Origin: Clostridia bacterium
GTDB lineage: Bacteria > Bacillota > Clostridia > Oscillospirales > CAG-272
Reading direction: 5' to 3'
DNA length: 8,664 nucleotides
Assembly: GCA_017382615.1 (NCBI GenBank)
Contig: JAFNZX010000244.1
Span: 1-8,664, forward strand
The position numbers and the translations under genes were made by a program. Below are positions 5,201 through 8,664 of this stretch, piece after piece (positions within the stretch are counted from its first letter, which is position 1; the number at the start of each line of letters is the position of its first letter). The notes beneath the pieces are model-generated. The model saw nothing but the letters and a program-made list of their open reading frames with translations, was not told where the DNA came from and made no database searches.

Positions 5201-7939
5201 CATTGTGGTCAGTACGTCGCCGTACTCGTCCACTGCAACCAGCGTGTAGCCGGTGCCCTTAAGAGCAGAGTAGTAAGGAGCAAGCTCTGCGCCGTAAGGC
5301 AGGAAGCCTTCAAAGATCAGATTGCCCTTTTCGTCTACAAATGCAACGCTGTACAAGTCAGCGAAAGTAATATCAAAAGTAAGCTCGGAGGTGATATCAC
5401 GGGTGGGAACGTAATCGCCCAGGGTCACGGATCTGCCGTAAGCGGTGATGGTGATCTTATCCAGCACGTTCTTGATCCATGCGCCGGGATTATAGGTTGC
5501 GTCAAATGCAAAGCCGAAGGAACCGTTGCCCTTGTAGGTATCAGTCAGCTTGGTGTCTGCAAATTTATCGGGCATCATGTTGAACACAAGATCAATCACA
5601 CGGTCAACACCGTTGTACAGAGCCTGTGCCTTAGCGGAATCGGGAATTCTGTTCTGGTAATCAGCGAACGCCTCTACCATACGCTGCACGATATCCTGTG
5701 CGCGAGTGGGGCTGACGTGCAGCTTGTTTGCAACGCGAGCTGCTGCTGCATCAAGCTTTGCGCTGCCAACGAGAGCGTCTGCATCCTTAAGCTGGGTCAA
5801 AGCAGCCAGATCATCGTAAGTAACCAGCTGGGTCAGCTCGTATACGGCGCGGAGCGTGAACGCTGCCTGCTTACCGTCTACGGACTCGGGAGCCTTTTCG
5901 ATAAGGATGTTACCGTACTTCTTGAACAGCTCGAATGCGGGACGAGCCTGCTCGATCTTTGCAAGCACAGCCTGTTCCTTTTCATCAAAACGATCTACGT
6001 TATCAAACAGGTATTCAACCACTTCGATAAACTGATCGTACTCAAGCAGATCAAACAGTGCCATCAGCTCGCCAACGGTTGCACTTTCGCTCAGACCCTT
6101 GACGATCGTCTGCTTGGTCTGATCGGAAACGCCTGCGTGGTTGAGAGCCTTTGCAAGCGCCTGGGTGAATGCACCGGGCACGAAGATATCAACGTGCACG
6201 TCACCGCCCGTTGCGACCACGTAATCCACAACCTTGTCGTTGGTGTAGATGATGGTCTGTGCGCTCTTGCGGATCAGGTCAATATTGCCCTTGAGAGCAA
6301 TGTTGAGCTTGACGTCAAAGTCATGCTTGCCGTTTGCACCCAGCGTAACGTCGTACGTGCCGATTACGCCGTCATCACCCATATTGGCAACGTCCTTGGG
6401 AGTAATCAGGTCGGTAAGCAGTGCGTTCTTGATGCCGGAAGTAGAAATAATCTCACCGTAGTTGCCTGCCTGCACGGTGTTGAGCAGCTCGATCAGCTGG
6501 CTTGCGCCGTAGCCGTCGATACCAAACACCTCGTAGCCGTTGACGTCGATGGTGTTGGTCTTGCTGTTGTACATGTGCAGTGCGGAGGACTGCAGGAAGG
6601 AAATGATTGCTTCCTTATACACGCTCGTTGCGCTGCCGCCTCTGACGTCACCCAGCAGATCTGCTAAGATCTCGTTGTAGTTGCTGGGAGATACGTTGAT
6701 GTACAGCGTTGCTACGCCGTTTGCGTAGGTCATCTCGTACTCACCGTAGTTCATGGGCATACCGTTGACGTCCTTCACGATCTCTTCAACGATGTCCACG
6801 GTCTCACCGTTAACGGTGATGTTCTTTTCGGGCATGAATACGTAATCCAAATCCCAGGAAACGTACTTGCCTGCATGCTTAACAGCAACGGAGGGCTGTT
6901 TGATCAGCTGCTTGTACGTATAGGTCTGGGTCTTGACGGTCTTTCCGTCCAGCTTCCAGGTTACGGTATAGGTAGGCTCAACGTAAACCTCGCCTCTCTC
7001 CTCAGCCTCAGCCTTGTCCTGCTCGACCTTCTGCTGATGCTGGATGGAGTCCATCAGATCGTCTACGGAAGCACCGTTCTGGACTGCGTCCATCACGTTA
7101 TCAATGCCGCCGAAGTAATCCTCAACTACCTTGCCGCTGGTCAGGATATCCTGCCAACCCTTCTGGATCTCGGTTCTGTTGTACACAGCCGTCCAGGTCT
7201 GGTTGTCAGTGCCTGCGCCCTCAACGCTCCAATCGCCGGTAAAGGTGTAGGTATAGTTCTTGTCGTCAGCCTTTACGGGACTCAGAGTGTTTGCAAATGC
7301 CTCGATCTCACTCTCATTCTCAAACTTGAGAACGCTGTCGCCGCTGCCGGTCACAAAGGTTACGGTAATGGAACCGGTAGCCACGATCTGCTCAACGGTA
7401 TAGAGAGCAACATAAGTAGCATCTGCCTTTGCGGGCACAACGACGGGAGACCACCCCTTGAACGTGTACTTATAATCGGCGGTCTCATAGCTGAGCGCTG
7501 CGATATCGTCGGGGAACACGGGGGTTTCGCCATAAGGTACTTCAGGAACCTCAATAACGGTATCCTCATCGATCTTCCAAGTGATCGTGAAGGTATCCTT
7601 GAAAACGTTATCGATGACGTTGTTCATGCTGCCCAACGTATCGTCGCTTCCGGAATTCTCACCCACAAGGTTGTCTGCGGATGCCTTAAAGCTTTCGTCG
7701 CTTTCGTACTTTTCCTCAACGTAGTCCTTCATCTGATCAGCAGCATCCTGGTCATTCTTGACCTTTTCATACTGCTGGAGCAGATCCATCAGGAAGTCAA
7801 GATCGCCTCCTGCAAGATCCGAAGGAAGTCCGGGAATAGCCGGTGCAGCGAACGCGGGAATATTGATTACAGAGATCAGCAATGCCAGACACAGCAATGC
7901 CAAAAGCGTTCTGCAACCCAATTTTGCGGTTTGCTTCAT
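2270..7939 (-). CDS. Giant secreted, membrane-anchored protein: FKGW repeats, Thr/Pro stalk, one TM, cytoplasmic uL15-like domain, PVEE tail
   Basis: Seen: 1889 residues from ATG at 7939. A TTG at 7954 would add five residues but overlaps the Shine-Dalgarno site, so I reject it. In order: signal peptide 1-31 (cleavage likely after PAFA); charged helical stretch ~45-110; FKGW-type module 117-186 (W163) and divergent modules around W237 and W328; unassigned region 380-862; further modules 863-1113, three of them exactly 62 residues apart (W967, W1029, W1091); a region ending in TTNHFSYYAV (H1287), a motif I associate with clostridial surface proteins; beta-like segment 1298-1380; Cys/His knot 1390-1422; Thr/Pro stalk 1426-1602; TM helix 1610-1631; acidic linker; uL15-like segment 1678-1781; 19 pentads at 1791-1885. 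There is no LPXTG motif. Inference: the N-terminal ~1600 residues are outside the cell and the C-terminal ~260 inside. It sits in its own transcription unit with a strong promoter, structured leader and terminator. Role unknown; adhesin or envelope sensor are possibilities. Confidence 0.9.
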   Translation of the reverse strand: MKQTAKLGCRTLLALLCLALLISVINIPAFAAPAIPGLPSDLAGGDLDFLMDLLQQYEKVKNDQDAADQMKDYVEEKYESDESFKASADNLVGENSGSDDTLGSMNNVIDNVFKDTFTITWKIDEDTVIEVPEVPYGETPVFPDDIAALSYETADYKYTFKGWSPVVVPAKADATYVALYTVEQIVATGSITVTFVTGSGDSVLKFENESEIEAFANTLSPVKADDKNYTYTFTGDWSVEGAGTDNQTWTAVYNRTEIQKGWQDILTSGKVVEDYFGGIDNVMDAVQNGASVDDLMDSIQHQQKVEQDKAEAEERGEVYVEPTYTVTWKLDGKTVKTQTYTYKQLIKQPSVAVKHAGKYVSWDLDYVFMPEKNITVNGETVDIVEEIVKDVNGMPMNYGEYEMTYANGVATLYINVSPSNYNEILADLLGDVRGGSATSVYKEAIISFLQSSALHMYNSKTNTIDVNGYEVFGIDGYGASQLIELLNTVQAGNYGEIISTSGIKNALLTDLITPKDVANMGDDGVIGTYDVTLGANGKHDFDVKLNIALKGNIDLIRKSAQTIIYTNDKVVDYVVATGGDVHVDIFVPGAFTQALAKALNHAGVSDQTKQTIVKGLSESATVGELMALFDLLEYDQFIEVVEYLFDNVDRFDEKEQAVLAKIEQARPAFELFKKYGNILIEKAPESVDGKQAAFTLRAVYELTQLVTYDDLAALTQLKDADALVGSAKLDAAAARVANKLHVSPTRAQDIVQRMVEAFADYQNRIPDSAKAQALYNGVDRVIDLVFNMMPDKFADTKLTDTYKGNGSFGFAFDATYNPGAWIKNVLDKITITAYGRSVTLGDYVPTRDITSELTFDITFADLYSVAFVDEKGNLIFEGFLPYGAELAPYYSALKGTGYTLVAVDEYGDVLTTMPAQDSVITVKKVTDQFTVTFDVLGKIYTETFAYGEVPSLDAELYLFDTLNFKGWAGYGFELPAVTGDATYVAEYSADVTFIVADKTHKIEVPYGQTPAPEAAWIEAIASILTFKGWNEAIVPATAHTTYEAQLYATVNFYAQGVLVDSVEVKYNTVPTAPAAPAKGMDLYNTYSFVGWYAENGTAVAKATAHADYFAAYSAHPHFDEDSNVTIVGTTYVLEMSRYELVGNRWTAADVIPSILFDLAALDSNVGFKVVAAGNDAGADTVTILLDNEALHNIKANATANEITFAISCVIGEETEWPTSVSYYEYDSVYSFDLIGSAFDQGKATISVPFKENANKFHGYVYYVGENGVVNQTVLSEDADALVFTTNHFSYYAVNYEQYLYTVNFYDLSGNLIKTVTINTDLDQTLTAADVPAFAALQAPVDEGHYVSKWKWSPNRRTTDPVVTFAQALQDYDFYETQDLTAHVFNAYEQCDDDFHWAVCACGYKKLEAHNWDANGDCDCGHHKDETVTTAPEDTTVPGGDTTAPEDTTAPEETTTPEDTTVPGGDTTAPEDTTVPGGDTTAPDETTAPEDTTVPGGDTTAPDETTAPEDTTVPGGDTTAPDETTAPEDTTVPGGDTTAPDETTAPDETTTPGDETTTPGDETTGPDESGSESGTTPPEGTTDEVTTPGQSESESETTVPGTTDPEKKNGWWIFLIILLVFVAVLIVAYILYGHNIFPKGPAPEEAAKETEPEELTDAQKGAATIVEAPTTEEIVHVDHVSAEEADVLMTDTQAVNSVVLVACAATGKMGAVNVGTLNVHYEDGDTVNISNLKEKKLIASDCKRVKILADGDLDKALTVEANSFSLQAIKMITLTGGHAIKLQPEIPGASEAPVEEAPVEEAPVEETPVEETPVEETPVEETPVEETPVEEAPVEETPVEETPVEEAPVEETPVEETPVEETPVEETPAEETPVEEAPAEEAPAEETDAE
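2285..2569 (-). repeat. 19 tandem 15-bp units coding the pentad (A/T)P(V/A)EE
   Basis: The C-terminal tail of the large protein (residues 1791-1885) consists of 19 uninterrupted five-residue units, mostly TPVEE or APVEE, with PAEE variants towards the end, followed by TDAE and the stop. The DNA units differ at only a few positions, so the array is prone to slippage in register. Every gain or loss of a unit keeps the frame. The tail is strongly acidic and proline-rich, hence probably extended, and by topology cytoplasmic. Confidence 0.95.
2597..2908 (-). other. uL15-like (ribosomal protein L15 C-terminal half) domain within the large protein
   Basis: Residues 1678-1781. The stretch contains VNVGTLNVHYEDGD, a LKEKKLI segment, VKILADGDLDKALTV, EANSFS, and then ITLTGG followed by AIKL. 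Bacterial uL15 proteins have the same order: a VNLDxLN...FEDG segment, LKExGLI, VK(I/V)LGxGELTKxLTVKAxxFS, then xxIExAGGxxEVI. The alignment is by eye against remembered uL15 sequences, but it runs without a large gap for about 70 residues. The glycine-rich N-terminal half of true L15 is absent. A preceding segment, HVSAEEADVLMTD, does not belong to ribosomal L15. Position after the TM helix places the domain in the cytoplasm. Confidence 0.75.
3134..3664 (-). repeat. Thr/Pro/Asp/Glu-rich stalk with 57-bp near-identical tandem units
   Basis: Residues 1426-1602 are built from short words such as TTAPDE, TTAPED and TTVPGGD. Copies of the DNA segment coding the VPGG word begin at 3338, 3395, 3452, 3509, 3548 and 3623. 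The spacings are 57, 57, 57, 39 and 75 bp, so the main unit is 19 residues, with 18-bp (six-residue) gains and losses. Such low-complexity Thr/Pro stretches usually act as an extended, often glycosylated spacer across the cell wall. The part next to the membrane (to 1602) is less regular and Ser/Glu-rich. Confidence 0.93.
4601..5155 (-). repeat. Three tandem FKGW (Listeria-Bacteroides/InlB B-type) modules in the large protein
   Basis: Residues ~929-989, 990-1047 and 1048-1113. Each module has a beta-strand start (VTFDV, VTFIV, VNFYA), a turn such as YGEVP or YGQTP, a core Trp in FKGW, FKGW and FVGW, and ends in an A-x-Y strand (TYVAEY, TYEAQL, DYFAAY). The core tryptophans W967, W1029 and W1091 are each 62 residues apart. 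Known: such repeats (Flg_new/InlB B-repeat type) are small beta-rich modules found in many Gram-positive surface proteins. A related module sits near the N-terminus (W163). Confidence 0.85.
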
Positions 7940-8090
7940 TGGTCTTTCCTCCAAGTAAATAGATTTTTAAGACTCGGGATATTCAACACCCCTGCCGGTC
8001 ATTCCGGCGTGGACGCCTTAACATTATTATTATATAGGAACAGTCGGCAACCTCCCAAAAACGGCATAGTTAGCCTACGCGCCCTATAAT
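7940..8090 (-). promoter_or_regulatory. Structured 5' leader RNA (about 150 nt) of the large surface-protein gene, class not recognised
   Basis: The distance from the predicted transcription start (~8090) to the ATG is unusually long. On the minus strand I see: helix P1, TATAGG (8083-8088) with CCTATA (8033-8038); nested helix P2, GGCTAAC (8069-8075) with GTTGCC (8046-8051), with one bulged T; hairpin P3, GCCGG-AATGA-CCGGC (7994-8008); an alternative hairpin GGCG-TCCA-CGCC (8006-8017) that shares bases with P3 so only one can form; and hairpin P4, GGGGTGT-TGA-ATATCCC (7976-7992). I see no T-run terminator and no short leader peptide. It does not match any riboswitch or ribosomal-protein leader I can recall, and covariation evidence is not available here. 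Confidence 0.45.
7947..7952 (-). promoter_or_regulatory. Ribosome binding site GGAGGA that fixes the start of the large gene
   Basis: On the minus strand GGAGGA lies 7 nt before the ATG at 7939, an ideal distance. The only longer in-frame alternative, TTG at 7954, overlaps this site and has no Shine-Dalgarno sequence of its own. Confidence 0.9.
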
Positions 8091-8096
8091 ACGAGA

Positions 8097-8125
8097 ATTA
8101 TAACACACTTTTCCGTTTTTGTCAA
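8097..8125 (-). promoter_or_regulatory. Consensus extended -10 sigma-A promoter of the large gene
   Basis: On the minus strand, TTGACA (8120-8125), a 17-nt spacer and TATAAT (8097-8102) match the vegetative consensus at all twelve positions. TG one base upstream of the -10 box adds the extended -10 element. Such a promoter suggests high constitutive output, with any control acting through a repressor or the leader RNA. A 12-bp dyad TTGTC-AA-GACAA (8119-8130) covers the -35 box and could be an operator. Confidence 0.92.
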
Positions 8126-8470
8126 GACAAGAAGCCGTTTTACACAGAATATGCAGCAATTACGCGCAGATTGCATTTTGATTGAAATTCAAGCAACGAT
8201 TGGCGTTTATCAGGCAATATTTCCTTGATATTCCGAAGTTTTTTGTCATTTTTTGGACATTTTTTGCTCACACGTCATTAATCATAAAAGCAACAAGCGT
8301 ACCCCTCTCTGCAAATTCACAAAATGTTTACAAATTTCGACAACATTTTTTTGCAAAATGTGACATTTGTATACGTTTGCCCCTTAGAATGTCTGTATCG
8401 CACCATTTCAATACCGCTTGTTTACTATTCTACAATCCGTTAACCTATAAGTGAGGCGAGCGCACGCGCC
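8126..8470. other. A+T-rich intergenic stretch without a credible gene
   Basis: I see no open frame with both a plausible start and a ribosome binding site on either strand. The one longer plus-strand frame (8182-8454) starts at a TTG without a Shine-Dalgarno site and resembles nothing I know. The stretch contains short AAAATGT/ACATTTT inverted repeats between 8321 and 8368, including the tight dyad AAATGT-G-ACATTT (8356-8368). No convincing plus-strand promoter was found. Confidence 0.6.
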
Positions 8471-8534
8471 AAAAAGCCGTCCCCTCGGGGGAAGGAGGGT
8501 TCCCATAGCGTACCCGCTATGGGAGGAAGGGGAA
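8471..8534 (+). repeat. Palindromic intergenic repeat element, copy 1
   Basis: After a run of A and GCCGT comes a C4/G5 block (8481-8491), then the perfect 9-bp hairpin CCCATAGCG-TACC-CGCTATGGG (8502-8523), then AGGAAGGGGAA (8524-8534). A second copy with the same architecture lies in the opposite orientation at 8628-8664. Layout and base use recall the small non-coding palindromic repeats scattered through genomes of gut Clostridia; that is a recollection, not a database match. Confidence 0.7.
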
Positions 8535-8627
8535 CTCGTAAAGATATTAGAATAGCATTATCTTAGCGGTTTTTGCAAAATCAAGACAGTTTCTGCTCGA
8601 AATTCACCTGCCCGACTTTCACGCACA

Positions 8628-8664
8628 TTCCCCTTCCTCCCCGTACGCCTGCGCTACGGGGACC
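8628..8664 (-). repeat. Palindromic intergenic repeat element, copy 2, inverted and cut by window edge
   Basis: Read on the minus strand: GGTCCCCGTAGCGC..., a hairpin with 7-bp stem CCCCGTA/TACGGGG (8639-8645 with 8655-8661), then AGGAAGGGGAA (8628-8638). The latter is an exact inverted copy of 8524-8534; counting the adjoining GGG/CCC the match is 14 bp (8521-8534 with 8628-8641). Stem sequences differ from copy 1 (CCCATAG versus CCCCGTA) but pairing is kept. The element runs off the right edge. Confidence 0.7.

Noticed and set aside
2006..6667. A plus-strand open frame of about 1550 codons opposite the large gene
   Set aside because: It has no signal peptide, no ribosome binding site and no recognisable domain, and it begins inside the yitT-family gene. 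Its repetitive LNGS-type stretch is merely the reverse reading of the PVEE and Thr/Pro repeats. The minus-strand frame has all the marks of a real protein, so this is an antisense shadow created by its codon use.
7940..7954. TTG at 7954 as the start of the large gene
   Set aside because: It lies within the Shine-Dalgarno sequence of the ATG at 7939 and has no site of its own; the signal peptide also begins naturally at the ATG (MKQT...).
8182..8454. A plus-strand frame of 90 codons in the intergenic stretch
   Set aside because: It starts at TTG without a ribosome binding site, sits in A+T-rich DNA, and its translation shows no family resemblance.
8557..8584. Possible minus-strand promoter TTGATT-16-GATAAT between the two palindromic repeats
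   Set aside because: The match is only moderate, no gene follows directly, and the strong promoter at 8097-8125 already explains expression of the large gene.

Overview
The window reads as a chromosomal fragment of a gut-type Clostridia member (Bacillota, possibly Oscillospirales or a relative). The grounds are vegetative sigma-A promoters of near-perfect consensus, strong purine-rich Shine-Dalgarno sites, a YitT-family membrane protein, a giant surface protein built from Listeria-Bacteroides-type FKGW repeats with a Thr/Pro stalk, and palindromic intergenic repeats of a style common in these genomes. This placement is inferred from gene content; no rRNA or marker gene is present.

All three genes I can support lie on the minus strand. 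From right to left: (i) 8471-8664 holds two copies of a palindromic repeat facing each other. (ii) 8126-8470 is A+T-rich with no credible gene. (iii) A consensus extended -10 promoter (8097-8125) drives a leader of about 150 nt that can fold into several helices (7940-8090). (iv) A very large gene (7939-2270, 1889 residues) encodes a secreted, membrane-anchored protein and ends at an intrinsic terminator (2219-2251). (v) A second consensus promoter (2179-2207) drives a two-gene operon: a YitT/DUF2179 membrane protein (2148-1279), then, 16 nt on, a nearly complete L-cysteine desulfidase family enzyme (1262 to beyond the left edge).

The main point of interest is the large protein. Outside the cell it should carry FKGW modules, a long central region I cannot assign, a Cys/His-rich knot and a Thr/Pro stalk. 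It has no sortase motif; instead it has one transmembrane helix, followed by a predicted cytoplasmic part. That part contains a segment that aligns by eye with the C-terminal half of ribosomal protein uL15, then an acidic tail of 19 Pro-Val-Glu-Glu pentads. A ribosomal-protein-like fold inside the anchor of a surface protein is unusual, and its function is unknown. The gene's conspicuous structured leader adds the possibility, purely inferred, that RNA recognition is involved.

The yitT-desulfidase operon looks like a small cysteine (or serine) utilisation or detoxification unit, with the membrane protein in the place where other bacteria put an amino-acid permease.
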